Source: Noviherbaspirillum saxi
GTDB taxonomy: Bacteria; Pseudomonadota; Gammaproteobacteria; Burkholderiales; Burkholderiaceae_D
Direction: 5' to 3'
DNA length: 64,000 nucleotides
NCBI RefSeq assembly: GCF_003591035.1
Contig: NZ_QYUO01000001.1
Span: 2,976,001-3,040,000, forward strand
Each line of letters opens with the position of its first letter. The first letter of the stretch is position 1. Shown piece by piece: positions 8,250 through 18,344 of this stretch. The position numbers and the translations under genes are program-made. A model generated the notes under the pieces. That model was not told the DNA's origin, ran no database searches, and saw only the letters and a program-made list of their open reading frames with translations.

Positions 8250-9345
8250 GAAACGCGTCGTCATCGGCATGTCGGGCGGCGTCGATTCGTCGGTATCGGC
8301 CTGGCTGCTGAAAGAACAAGGGTATGAAGTCATCGGCCTGTTCATGAAAAACTGGGAAGACGATGACGATTCCGAATACTGCTCGACGCGCGAGGACTGG
8401 ATCGATGCCGCCAGCGTGGCCGACGTGGTCGGTGTCGATATCGAAGCGGTCAACTTTGCCGCCGAATACAAGGACCGCGTCTTTGCGGAATTCCTGCGCG
8501 AATACCAGGCTGGCCGCACGCCCAATCCGGACGTGCTGTGCAATGCGGAAATCAAGTTCAAAGCCTTCCTCGACCATGCGATGAAGCTGGGCGCGGACCT
8601 GATCGCGACCGGCCACTACGCACGCGTGCGGCAAGCGGCGAATGGCCGCTTCGAACTGCTCAAGGCGCTCGACGCCAGCAAGGACCAAAGCTATTTTCTG
8701 CACCGGCTCAATCAGGCGCAATTGTCGAAAACCCTGTTCCCGCTCGGAGAAATTCCGAAGACCGAAGTGCGCCAGATCGCGGAGCGCATCGGACTGCCGA
8801 ATGCAAAGAAAAAGGATTCGACCGGTATCTGCTTCATCGGCGAACGGCCCTTCCGCGAATTTCTGAACCGCTATCTCTCGTACAAGCCGGGACCGATGAT
8901 GACGCCGGACGGCACCGTCGTCGGCGAGCATGTCGGACTCAGCTTTTACACGCTGGGCCAACGTAAAGGTATAGGCCTGGGCGGCATCAAGTCGTACCAG
9001 AATGCGGAAGGCAGCAGCGATGCCTGGTATGTCGCCAAAAAGGATGTGGAGAACAATATCCTGTACGTGGTGCAAGGCCATGACCATCCGTGGCTGCTTT
9101 CGGGTGCGCTCGAATCCGCACAGGCGAGCTGGATCGCCGGCGAGCCGCCAGCTGCTGGCCAACTGGCGGCAAAGACGCGCTATCGCCAGGCCGATGTTCC
9201 CTGCATGATCGCTGCAGACAGTACGGATCGCTTTTCCCTGTCGTTCCCGACACCGCAATGGGCAGTCACGCCTGGGCAATCGGCCGTGCTGTATGACGGC
9301 CAAGTGTGCCTCGGCGGCGGCATCATCAATACGGCCGGAAATTAG
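8242..9345 (+). CDS. mnmA: tRNA 2-thiouridylase MnmA
   Basis: Uses ATP and sulfur relayed from IscS/Tus proteins to make the 2-thio group of U34 in Lys, Glu and Gln tRNAs. The 367-residue protein shows the PP-loop GMSGGVDSS (residues 9-17), the catalytic Cys100 in [10 protein letters not shown] and the second catalytic Cys197 in [16 protein letters not shown] and the C-terminal beta-barrel region are intact. Start is GTG at 8242, inside the end of nudJ (8-bp overlap). It is probably the last gene of the operon; the next gene is convergent. Confidence 0.96.
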   Translation: MAKKRVVIGMSGGVDSSVSAWLLKEQGYEVIGLFMKNWEDDDDSEYCSTREDWIDAASVADVVGVDIEAVNFAAEYKDRVFAEFLREYQAGRTPNPDVLCNAEIKFKAFLDHAMKLGADLIATGHYARVRQAANGRFELLKALDASKDQSYFLHRLNQAQLSKTLFPLGEIPKTEVRQIAERIGLPNAKKKDSTGICFIGERPFREFLNRYLSYKPGPMMTPDGTVVGEHVGLSFYTLGQRKGIGLGGIKSYQNAEGSSDAWYVAKKDVENNILYVVQGHDHPWLLSGALESAQASWIAGEPPAAGQLAAKTRYRQADVPCMIAADSTDRFSLSFPTPQWAVTPGQSAVLYDGQVCLGGGIINTAGN

Positions 9346-9489
9346 CACTTCGTCGCCGGCTTTCCATGAATTTCCGGACCTGCTTCCGGATCGCGCGAAA
9401 TAGTTACAATCCGCGAATTGGGAAAGATGTCGATATAAAACTGGGCCGGCTCGGAACCGCCCGAGTGAACAGGCCCGGCATCATTCGGC

Positions 9490-9927
9490 TTAGGGGTTCT
9501 CGGCCTCCTGCCTGGAAACCTGCATCCGCAACCGTTCTTCCTGCTCGCGTAACTCCGGCGTGAAGGCCTCGCCGAAGTCCTCTGGCTCGAAGATTTGCCG
9601 AATCTCAATGTCAGATTCCCCCAGCATCGGGTTGGGACAGCGCTTGACCCAGTCGATTGCCTCCTGCAGCGAGGCGCACTTCCAGATCCAGAATCCGGCG
9701 ATCAACTCCTTGGTCTCGGCGAACGGCCCGTCGATCACCTTGCGGTCCTTTCCCGAAAAATGCACTCGTGCGCCTTTTGAACTGGGGTGCAAGCCTTCGC
9801 CAGCCTGCATGACGCCGGCGTTTACCAATTCTTCGTTGAACCGCCCCATATCGGCGAGCAGTTGTTCGCTGGGCATAACGCCCGCTTCACTGTTGCGGTC
9901 GGCCTTGACCAAAATCATGAATCGCAT
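9490..9927 (-). CDS. YciI-like (DGPF-domain) protein
   Basis: A 145-residue member of the YciI-related/DGPF family (PF03795): MRFMILVKAD start, DGPFAETKELIAGFWIWK near residues 66-83, and a C-terminal EIRQIFEPEDFGEAF segment. Family members are small ferredoxin-like-fold proteins of uncertain function, often next to an ECF sigma factor. No sigma factor is adjacent here, so the gene stands alone. It is convergent with mnmA and divergent from hemP. A ribosome-binding site AGGAG lies just upstream on the minus strand. Confidence 0.85.
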   Translation of the reverse strand: MRFMILVKADRNSEAGVMPSEQLLADMGRFNEELVNAGVMQAGEGLHPSSKGARVHFSGKDRKVIDGPFAETKELIAGFWIWKCASLQEAIDWVKRCPNPMLGESDIEIRQIFEPEDFGEAFTPELREQEERLRMQVSRQEAENP

Positions 9928-10298
9928 GTTGGACTCCTTAAGATGAGATAGCGGAACTTTCGTACTTCACCTCTACGACGATCGGGACGACGGGAAATCG
10001 ACATATGCTTCGCAAAATTTGCTCCCTGATATCGCAGCCCGTCCAGTCGATTCTGCAACGTCGAGAGGCAAATAGACAATACCTTGAAAAGTTCAAAGGC
10101 CTGTTGAACCGTGGGTTCGCTTTTCCAGGAAAGCTTTGACCGTAAATCTTTGATTTTTGATGTTTTCTCGTCTCTCTTTGCCCTTACTCCTTACTTGCCT
10201 CAATAAATTATCGACAAGGCGACAAAACTGCTTGCAAACACTATGGAGTTAGTCAATAATCTAAATAAGAATTGTTCGCATTTACAAAAGGACATGAG
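9928..10298. other. 371-bp divergent intergenic region YciI-like/hemP
   Basis: AT-rich in its right half. It carries the Fur-box-like site at 10264-10282 immediately in front of hemP. I see no tRNA, no convincing gene and no strong terminator here; the remainder is unremarkable. Confidence 0.6.
10264..10282. promoter_or_regulatory. Fur-box-like operator upstream of hemP
   Basis: AATAAGAATTGTTCGCATT matches the palindrome AATGAGAATCATTCTCATT, a usual Fur site, at 15 of 19 positions. It ends 16 bp before the hemP start codon, where Fur would block expression when iron is plentiful. Iron control of hemin-uptake genes is well known, so the position fits. Not tested against a weight matrix. Confidence 0.6.
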
Positions 10299-10490
10299 AT
10301 GGACCGACTTATGCAGCAAAAGGAAGCGACCCGTCCGGCCGCCGCGCTTGTTACCGGCGCCCATGCGCCTGTCATGCGAATCAAGAGCGAAGACCTGCTG
10401 CAGCAGCAGCGCGAAGTGGAAATCGACCACCACGGCCGGATTTACCGGTTGCGGCTGACCCAGTTGAACAAACTGATCCTGACCGCCTGA
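10299..10490 (+). CDS. hemP: Hemin uptake protein HemP
   Basis: Small basic protein of 63 residues with the HemP family core: IKSEDLLQQQREVEIDHHG followed by YRLRLTQLNKLILTA at the C terminus. HemP is encoded in heme-acquisition loci; in Burkholderia it has been described as an iron-responsive regulator of heme uptake genes. No hemin receptor or ABC transporter follows here; the gene leads a group of iron-storage genes instead. The ATG at 10299 has AAGGA 7 bp upstream and a Fur-like operator in front. Confidence 0.88.
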   Translation: MDRLMQQKEATRPAAALVTGAHAPVMRIKSEDLLQQQREVEIDHHGRIYRLRLTQLNKLILTA

Positions 10491-10603
10491 CACGCGGCCG
10501 CCGCAACTTCTACCCGCCGCCAGAATGAAGCGCCAGCCATCCCACAGCGAAGACCACGCGATAGCCAGCAAGCAACGTCCCCACGTTACGAAAGGAATGT
10601 GCC

Positions 10604-10918
10604 ATGGCTATTGACACCATCAACCCCGCCTTTTTCGAACCGGCCAGTGTGCCGTCTCAACCCGAGCTGCTGGTATCGGCAGTACTGCACCTGATGTCGC
10701 ACTACACCGCGAACAATCAGGAAAGCAGTGCCTGCGCCAAGCTGGCTTCGGTCATCGAAAGGCATTTGAAGGCGCTGGCCGATCTGCCCGAGCTGGCGCC
10801 GGTATTGCGCGCCACCTGTCAGCAATTGTCGGAACAATGGGGCATGGTCGTGGAGCAAGCGATCGCGCCGCGCCAGAACCGTTTGTTCCGCCTGGTCGCG
10901 GGCAATCGTCCCAATTGA
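10604..10918 (+). CDS. Conserved-looking 104-residue protein of unknown function in the hemP-bfd group
   Basis: Not recognised. The product is mostly helical by eye (LVSAVLHLMSHYTANNQ; CAKLASVIERHLKALADL; LRATCQQLSEQWGMVVEQ), with no signal peptide or membrane segment and two Cys that form no metal-binding motif. The ATG at 10604 is preceded by GAAAGGA at good spacing. It lies 113 bp after hemP and 45 bp before bfd on the same strand, so it is probably part of an iron-responsive transcript. Function is unknown; the context suggests iron or heme handling, or merely co-regulation. Confidence 0.8.
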   Translation: MAIDTINPAFFEPASVPSQPELLVSAVLHLMSHYTANNQESSACAKLASVIERHLKALADLPELAPVLRATCQQLSEQWGMVVEQAIAPRQNRLFRLVAGNRPN

Positions 10919-10963
10919 TTAAATCTGTTTCCTTGTAATTCCAGTTATCACCAAGGTGCTTGA

Positions 10964-11179
10964 ATGATTGTTTGTGTTTGCCACAATGTCTCGGAACGAA
11001 AGATTCGCCAGGCCGTCGACGAGGGCTTGACGACTATGCCGCAGCTGCGCGAAAAATTGGATGTGGGCACCTGCTGCGGCAAATGCCATTCCTGCGCCAA
11101 GACGGTGTTGCGCGAATGCCTGGAAGAGCGTGAAATGGAGGCGCAGCCGCTCGTATTCCAGGCAGCTATCGCAGCCTGA
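10964..11179 (+). CDS. bfd: Bacterioferritin-associated ferredoxin
   Basis: A 71-residue [2Fe-2S] protein that donates electrons to the heme of bacterioferritin so that stored iron can be released. The four cluster ligands correspond to Cys4, Cys6, Cys38 and Cys41 (CVC near the N terminus and CCGKC at 37-41). The ATG start gives MIVCVCHNVSERKIRQ, typical of the family. It lies between the iron-linked small genes and bfr, its functional partner, which begins 455 bp further on with its own apparent promoter region. Confidence 0.94.
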   Translation: MIVCVCHNVSERKIRQAVDEGLTTMPQLREKLDVGTCCGKCHSCAKTVLRECLEEREMEAQPLVFQAAIAA

Positions 11180-11254
11180 AGTTAGTGTTTGGGGCGGCGC
11201 AAGCACGGCGCCCCGTATTTCCCGCCGCAATATCGATTCCTCTTTGCACGATAA

Positions 11255-11286
11255 GCGGTTGTTCGACCCATGGGCCGAACAACCGC
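11255..11286. terminator. Perfect-arm palindrome downstream of bfd
   Basis: GCGGTTGTTCG pairs with CGAACAACCGC around the centre ACCCATGGGC, itself nearly palindromic. It lies 76 bp beyond the bfd stop. The strong stem would fold in RNA, but no U-run follows, so it may be a processing barrier or protein site rather than an intrinsic terminator. Confidence 0.45.
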
Positions 11287-11506
11287 CGACTGCCTCACTG
11301 GCCGAATATGGGCCATGCGCTTCGCCCTCCAATGCGATCTGCCCTTCCTGCTTGCTGATTACAGCATCCGTTACGCTCTTGCGCCGCAATGTACCCAATC
11401 AGCAAGCAATTCCGATTCATCGTGTATGCCGGCATCGACGCGCTCCGGAATGGCTCCGGCACTAATACCAATCCCCAAGCCGCTCAGCAGTGCAGCCGCA
11501 AATCGT

Positions 11507-11525
11507 AGTGAAAACAATTCTCACT
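11507..11525. promoter_or_regulatory. Fur-box-like operator upstream of bfr
   Basis: AGTGAAAACAATTCTCACT matches AATGAGAATCATTCTCATT at 14 of 19 positions and is itself a partial palindrome (TAGTGA...TCACTA at 11506-11526). It lies about 110 bp before the bfr start. Bacterioferritin genes are often iron-induced, sometimes through direct Fur action, so the site is plausible, but its sign of regulation cannot be read from sequence. Confidence 0.5.
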
Positions 11526-11634
11526 AACGAAATGCATGCAGGATGATGGAAAAGACAACATGGTGCGCTATCATGGATACATACCGCCGGACGACCAGAC
11601 TAGTCCGTTTTACGACACTATTTCAGAGGGTTTT

Positions 11635-12105
11635 ATGAAAGGCGATCCGAACATCATCAAGCTGCTCAATGCCCAGCTGACCAACGAACTGACAGCAGTA
11701 AACCAGTACTTCCTGCATGCGCGGATGTACCGGCATTGGGGCTTCGAAAAGATCGGCAAGAAGGAATACGAAGAGTCGATCGGCGAAATGAAGCATGCAG
11801 ACAATCTGATCAACCGCATCCTGATGCTGGATGGTTTACCGAACCTGCAGGCATTGCACAAGCTGATGATCGGCGAGTCGACACCGGAAATGCTGGACTG
11901 TGACCTGAAGCTCGAACAGGCTTCTCAGAAGACCGTCAAGGATGGCATCAAGGCATGCGAAGCGGCCGGCGACTTCGTATCGCGCGAGATCCTGCGCGAG
12001 ATCCTGGACGATACCGAGGAACACATCGAGTGGATAGAAACCCAGCTCGACCTGATCAACAAGGTAGGTCTGCAAAACTACCTGCAATCGCAGATGGAAG
12101 AATAA
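11635..12105 (+). CDS. bfr: Bacterioferritin
   Basis: Iron-storage protein of 156 residues that forms a 24-subunit shell. The heme-axial Met52 and the ferroxidase ligands Glu18, Glu51 and His54 are in the canonical places (segments LTNELTAVNQYF and EMKHADNLINRILML), and EHIEWIETQ near residue 128 supplies the remaining ligands. The start at 11635 (MKGDPNIIKLLNAQL) has AGAGGG upstream; longer in-frame starts are not supported by the family. Bfd, encoded upstream, is its reductase partner. A clear intrinsic terminator follows at 12140-12171. Confidence 0.96.
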   Translation: MKGDPNIIKLLNAQLTNELTAVNQYFLHARMYRHWGFEKIGKKEYEESIGEMKHADNLINRILMLDGLPNLQALHKLMIGESTPEMLDCDLKLEQASQKTVKDGIKACEAAGDFVSREILREILDDTEEHIEWIETQLDLINKVGLQNYLQSQMEE

Positions 12106-12139
12106 GACGCAACTATTTGACGCAACTTGCACCAAAAAC

Positions 12140-12171
12140 AAAGGGCAGTCGAATCGATCGACTGCCCTTTT
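12140..12171 (+). terminator. Intrinsic terminator after bfr
   Basis: AAAGGGCAGTCGA pairs with TCGACTGCCCTTT, followed by T. It lies 35 bp past the bfr stop, between convergent bfr and the glutathione transferase gene. The A- and T-flanked stem could serve both directions. Confidence 0.85.
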
Positions 12172-12279
12172 CACTTATTGCTTCGGATTTCCCAAGCTAG
12201 GGTCTTGCTTCCTAAATTCGTTGAATAAACGCGAATCGATCAATGCATGCGGCTCAATGCACCGATACGACACGTCAAC

Positions 12280-14454
<2,175 letters not shown>

Positions 14455-14715
14455 ACAACGCCGACCGAAAACGGCGGCCGACAGGCAAGCTCGCCAGCGA
14501 TGCGAGGTGCCTGTTCACTGCGTTGCAAGACGACCGAAATCGCACCTCTTCAATTTGTCGGTCGTATCCATCCTGCCCCGTAACCGCTGCGTAAGCGTCC
14601 AGCATCGCATCTTGCCGGCATTCATTCCTTATCGACTTTATCCCTGCCGGCAAGAACTCCAATCGCTTTTATGCTACATTTAGTCCTAACTCGAACTAAT
14701 TATCGTAACGCAACC

Positions 14716-15240
14716 ATGCTCCGGTACACGCTGCCCGCCATTCTCTTGCACTGGCTGATTGCCCTTTTGATCATTTCCGCCTTTGCGCTTGGCGTCACCA
14801 TGGTCGATATCCCGGGCATCACCCCGACCAAACTCAAGTATTTCTCCTGGCACAAGTGGCTGGGCATTACCGTGCTGGGCTTTGCCAGCCTGCGCCTGCT
14901 CTGGCGTCTGGGTCACAAGGCGCCGAAATACCCTGCCGTGATGCCGGACTGGCAGCGAAGCGCAGCGCATGGCTTGCATGCGCTGCTCTACGTGCTGATG
15001 TTTGCCATTCCAGTGTCTGGCTATCTATACAGCCTGGCGGCCGGCGTGCCGGTGGTTTATCTGGGCGTGCTGCCGCTGCCGGCCGTGATCGACGCCAATC
15101 CGGAATGGAAACCCATCTTCAAGCAAATCCACTACTGGTTCAACATGACGCTGCTCACCATGTTTGCGCTGCATGTGGCCGCCGCGCTCAAACATCATTT
15201 CATTGACCGGGACGGCGTGTTCAAACGCATGCTGCCCTGA
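14716..15240 (+). CDS. cybB: Cytochrome b561 family membrane protein
   Basis: A 174-residue integral membrane di-heme b-type cytochrome of the CybB type, which oxidises ubiquinol and can pass electrons on to superoxide. Four hydrophobic segments are seen, with histidines in the expected places (LLHWLIALL; HKWLGITVL; HGLHALLYVLMFAIP; IHYWFNMTLLTMFALHVAAALKH, quoted in parts). The start at 14716 gives MLRYTLPAILLHW. Two YceI genes follow at 35 and 28 bp, a common partnership of cytochrome b561 with isoprenoid-binding YceI proteins. A sequence with short dyad arms (TTAGT...ACTAA, 14680-14699) precedes it. Confidence 0.9.
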   Translation: MLRYTLPAILLHWLIALLIISAFALGVTMVDIPGITPTKLKYFSWHKWLGITVLGFASLRLLWRLGHKAPKYPAVMPDWQRSAAHGLHALLYVLMFAIPVSGYLYSLAAGVPVVYLGVLPLPAVIDANPEWKPIFKQIHYWFNMTLLTMFALHVAAALKHHFIDRDGVFKRMLP

Positions 15241-15275
15241 ACTCCCTGACCTATTCGCTCTAAAGGATATACACG

Positions 15276-15839
15276 ATGTTCACTTCCGCGTTCCTGCGCC
15301 GCGCCGCAATGATCACTGCGATGGCATTGGCGATGCCGGCGTTAGCCGCCGCACTCAAGTCCGATCCTGCAAAAAGCAGTGTGTCGGCGGTGTTCAAACA
15401 AATGAACGTGCCGGTCGAGGCCAAGTTCAAGAAGTTCAATGCGCAGATCGATTACGACAGCGCCAAACCGGAAGCATCCAAGGCCAGCATCGATATTGAC
15501 ATTCCAAGCTTCGACCTTGGCGATGCGGAATTCAACAAGGAAGCGCAAAAGAAGGAATGGTTCAATGGCGCGCAATTTCCGAAAGCGAGCTTCGTTTCCA
15601 ACGCGCTCAAACCTGCTGCCGGCGGCAAGCTGGATGTCGTCGGCAAACTGAGCATCAAGGGCAAGACAGCCGACGTCAGTTTTCCGATGATGATAAAGAA
15701 GGAAGGAAATACCCAGGTTTTCGAAGGTGCGCTGCCGATCAAGCGGCTCGCCTTCAACATCGGCGAAGGTGAATGGAAAGACACCAGCATGGTCGCCGAT
15801 GAAGTCGTCATCAAGTTCCGTGTCGTCGCGACACAATAA
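15276..15839 (+). CDS. YceI family periplasmic protein (first copy)
   Basis: A 187-residue YceI-like lipocalin-type beta-barrel, a family that binds polyisoprenoid quinones or related lipids in the periplasm. The N terminus has a signal peptide (FLRRAAMITAMALAMPALAAA). SSVSAVFKQMNVPVEAKFKKF and KLSIKGKTADVSFPM are family-type segments. AAAGGA lies 8 bp before the ATG. It is shorter and more diverged than the second copy immediately downstream. Placement behind cytochrome b561 suggests a quinone- or redox-linked role. Confidence 0.88.
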   Translation: MFTSAFLRRAAMITAMALAMPALAAALKSDPAKSSVSAVFKQMNVPVEAKFKKFNAQIDYDSAKPEASKASIDIDIPSFDLGDAEFNKEAQKKEWFNGAQFPKASFVSNALKPAAGGKLDVVGKLSIKGKTADVSFPMMIKKEGNTQVFEGALPIKRLAFNIGEGEWKDTSMVADEVVIKFRVVATQ

Positions 15840-15867
15840 TCCGTCCTCATTCTCACAAGGAGCATGC

Positions 15868-16434
15868 ATGCAACTGAAGCACATCGCGGCCGCGCTGCTG
15901 GCCATCTGCACGACCACGGCGTTTGCGCAAACCTACAATATCGAGCCGAACCATACTTACCCGAGCTTTGAAGCCGATCATCTGGGTATTTCGCTCTGGC
16001 GCGGCAAGTTTACGAAGACCAGCGGCACGGTCACGCTGGATCGTACATCCAAGAGCGGCAACGTCGATATCACGATCGATCCCAGCACCATCGACTTCGG
16101 TCATGCCAAGATGAACGAGCATGCCAAATCGAAAGACATGTTTAATGTCGCCGAACATCCGACAATCACTTACAAGGGAAAGCGCATCAAGTTCGAGGGC
16201 GACACACCGGTTGCCGTCGAAGGCGATTTGACCATGCTCGGCGTGACGAAGCCGGTTACGCTGGCGATCAACAAGTTCAAGTGCATTCCGCATCCTATGC
16301 TCAAGCGTGAAGTTTGCGGCGCCGATGCGACCGGGCAGTTCAATCGCAGCGATTTCGGCCTGAGCTATGGCGTTCCGAAGTTTGCGCCGGAAGTAAAGCT
16401 TGCGATTCAGGTCGAAGCACTCAAGGCCGACTAA
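15868..16434 (+). CDS. YceI family periplasmic protein (second copy)
   Basis: A 188-residue YceI protein with a clear signal peptide cut after TAFA. It shows the classic core YNIEPNHTYPSFEADHLGIS, FGHAKMNEHAKSKDMFNV and the C-terminal FGLSYGVPKFAPEVKLAIQ. It has two cysteines (KCIP and EVCG) that could form a disulfide. The start at 15868 has AAGGAG. It overlaps no neighbour and ends 20 bp before an intrinsic terminator, so cybB-yceI-yceI is probably a complete three-gene operon. Confidence 0.93.
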   Translation: MQLKHIAAALLAICTTTAFAQTYNIEPNHTYPSFEADHLGISLWRGKFTKTSGTVTLDRTSKSGNVDITIDPSTIDFGHAKMNEHAKSKDMFNVAEHPTITYKGKRIKFEGDTPVAVEGDLTMLGVTKPVTLAINKFKCIPHPMLKREVCGADATGQFNRSDFGLSYGVPKFAPEVKLAIQVEALKAD

Positions 16435-16453
16435 CTTAGACCGCATCTTTCCC

Positions 16454-16486
16454 AAAGCCGGCTGAGCATACGCCGGCTTTTTTATT
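16454..16486 (+). terminator. Intrinsic terminator after the cybB-yceI-yceI group
   Basis: AAAGCCGGC pairs with GCCGGCTTT around TGAGCATAC, followed by TTTATT. It separates the yceI genes from the marR gene. Confidence 0.88.
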
Positions 16487-16508
16487 GTGTTTTTCGAGCG
16501 GAGCCTTC

Positions 16509-16970
16509 ATGAAAAAAGAGCGCTACCTGCGCAGCATTCGATTGCTTGCCGAATGCTTTCATGCATTCCAGCAGATATCGGATACCAATGTCCGCAGGCT
16601 GGGCCTCACGCCGCCGCAATTCGATATCATTGCCACGCTGGGCAACACGCCCGGCATGTCGTTCAAGGAATTGGGCGAAAAGACGTTGATCACCAAGGGC
16701 ACCTTGACCGGGATTGTCGACCGCCTTGAAGAAAAAGGACTCGTCGTCCGCACCAGCTGCCTGGAAGACCGACGCAGCATGATTGTGCGGCTGACCGCAC
16801 AGGGCGAAAACGATTTCCAGCGCTTGTTTGCCCCGCACATACAATTTTGCAAACAAGCTTTTTTAAGCTACAGTGACAACGACTTTGCCGCGCTCGACCA
16901 TGAGCTGGCGAAGCTGAAACAACACCTGGATGAAGCCCTCGCCGGTATCACCCCTTGCAGCAATACGTAG
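16509..16970 (+). CDS. MarR family transcriptional regulator
   Basis: A 153-residue winged-helix regulator. The DNA-binding part is seen at about residues 30-95 (LTPPQFDIIATLGNTPGMS; LITKGTLTGIVDRLEEKGL), followed by the wing LEDRRSMIVRLT and a helical dimerisation tail. The start at 16509 has GGAG upstream; a longer frame exists but lacks support. It sits between the cybB-yceI operon and the cytochrome c' gene and may control one or both. Cys residues (ECF, TSCLED, QFCKQ, PCSN) could allow redox sensing, which is speculative. Confidence 0.9.
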   Translation: MKKERYLRSIRLLAECFHAFQQISDTNVRRLGLTPPQFDIIATLGNTPGMSFKELGEKTLITKGTLTGIVDRLEEKGLVVRTSCLEDRRSMIVRLTAQGENDFQRLFAPHIQFCKQAFLSYSDNDFAALDHELAKLKQHLDEALAGITPCSNT

Positions 16971-17028
16971 CATACGCCGCCGGTTTTCCGGCGCAGCTGT
17001 CCCTGTTGACATTTCTAGAGGAGACTGT

Positions 17029-17481
17029 ATGAAACTTGCGTTAGCCAGCATCGCCCTGACCACCCTGATTGCCGCGCCCCTGTCAGCACAAGCCCAATTC
17101 GCCAAACCGGAAGATGCCGTCAAATACCGGCAATCCGCATTTGCACTGATGGGCGCCCATACCGGGCGGGTCGGCGCAGTCGTCAAAGGTGAAAAACCAT
17201 ACAACAAGGCCGCGGTCGAAGCCGATGTCGCCGTCATGGAAATGATGTCCAAGCTGGCCTTTACCGCATTCCCCGCAGAGACTGATCTACCGAATTCAAA
17301 AGCGAAACCGGACATCTGGAAGGAACAGGACAAGTTCAAGGCTGCCGCCGAAAAAATGCAGGGAGAAATGGGCAAGCTCTCCGCTGCCGCAAAATCCGGT
17401 GACCTGAATGCGATCAAGACCGCATTCGGCGGCGTGGGCCAGTCGTGCAAGGCTTGCCATGACAATTACCGGAACAAGTAA
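17029..17481 (+). CDS. Cytochrome c', class II periplasmic cytochrome
   Basis: A 150-residue exported c-type cytochrome. It has a signal peptide (LALASIALTTLIAAPLSAQA), a four-helix-bundle body and the heme attachment motif CKACH at Cys140-His144 close to the C terminus, as in cytochrome c' and c-556. Class II members bind or detoxify NO or act as electron carriers. Start at 17029 follows AGAGGAG. A membrane cytochrome b is encoded convergently about 860 bp away and could be its redox partner. Confidence 0.92.
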   Translation: MKLALASIALTTLIAAPLSAQAQFAKPEDAVKYRQSAFALMGAHTGRVGAVVKGEKPYNKAAVEADVAVMEMMSKLAFTAFPAETDLPNSKAKPDIWKEQDKFKAAAEKMQGEMGKLSAAAKSGDLNAIKTAFGGVGQSCKACHDNYRNK

Positions 17482-17684
17482 GCAGCGGCTTTTACCTGCT
17501 TGATTGCTTGTAGAGTTAATGGGTGACATGCCCCTAAATTGACTCTTCACCCCAGTTGCCAATCAGTCCATTACAATCCCTTCCGAACCAAGCCTTCAGG
17601 AGGGATTATTCTTTAAAAGATGCCAATTCCGCCAAACGGCCGCCAGCAAATAAATTAAAACCAAATTCGGATCAAAGGGCAGGA

Positions 17685-18341
17685 ATGAAAGCAGTACACC
17701 ATGTCATCGGGATATCAGCGCTTTTGTTTGCAACGTCGATAGCCTGGGCGGCCAGCTTCGATTGTCATAAAGCGAGAACACCGTCAGAGAAATTGATTTG
17801 CTCCGACCCGAGCCTGTCGAAGCTGGATGAAGATTTGAACGCCGCATACAAACGGGCGCTCGAAAGCGGGCAAGACAAAACATTGATCAGACATTGGCAG
17901 CGCGAATGGCTGACCTCCTACAGTGTTACAAGCTGCACGACAGTGGTCTGTCTCAAGGAGGCTTTCAGCCTGCAGATCAAGCTTTTGAACCAGGTCGCGC
18001 TGCCTAACGCGGAGACGGCCACCTGGTCCGGCCGCTATGTCCGTTACTGGAACGGGAAGGAAGACCGTCATACCGCGTCGATTCTGCTGATCGGCTTGAC
18101 GGGTGAACGTGTGTTTGCAACGGGGAGCGCCCTGTGGTTCGGGCCTAATGCGCATATCGGTCAAGTTCACACCGGTGAGATCGAAGGTGTCGGCAAGCTG
18201 CAAAACCAGCGTCTGTTAATGGACAGTATGGAAGACTGCAAAGCGAGCATGAAGAGAAAGGGAATTTTGCTCGTGGTGGACGAAGAGTCTGGCTGCGGCG
18301 GCTTGAACGTCACCTTTCTCGGCGAATACAGGAAAAAGTAA
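17685..18341 (+). CDS. Secreted protein with LprI-type (DUF1311) N-terminal domain
   Basis: A 218-residue exported protein with a signal peptide ending in IAWA. The segment SFDCHKARTPSEKLICSDPSL followed by SKLDEDLNAAYKRAL (quoted in parts, about residues 22-58) matches the lysozyme-inhibitor LprI N-terminal domain family PF07007. Two further conserved-type cysteines follow (SCTTVVCLKEA). The C-terminal half, about 110 residues with TWSGRYVRYW and SGCGGLNVTFLGEY, I do not recognise. Function is not established; inhibition of host lysozyme is known for Mycobacterium LprI only. The stop lies 3 bp from that of the convergent cytochrome b gene. Confidence 0.85.
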   Translation: MKAVHHVIGISALLFATSIAWAASFDCHKARTPSEKLICSDPSLSKLDEDLNAAYKRALESGQDKTLIRHWQREWLTSYSVTSCTTVVCLKEAFSLQIKLLNQVALPNAETATWSGRYVRYWNGKEDRHTASILLIGLTGERVFATGSALWFGPNAHIGQVHTGEIEGVGKLQNQRLLMDSMEDCKASMKRKGILLVVDEESGCGGLNVTFLGEYRKK

Positions 18342-18344
18342 TAT

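Larger units (their letters stand above)
11180..11634. other. 455-bp region between bfd and bfr
   Basis: Contains a 32-bp palindrome at 11255-11286 and a Fur-box-like site at 11507-11525. The bacterioferritin frame is open upstream as far as 11536 (33 extra codons), but the conserved protein starts at 11635, so that extension is taken as untranslated leader. I see no other gene. Confidence 0.6.

Noticed and set aside
8227..9348. 373-residue minus-strand frame opposite mnmA
   Set aside because: Exact shadow of mnmA, no motifs.
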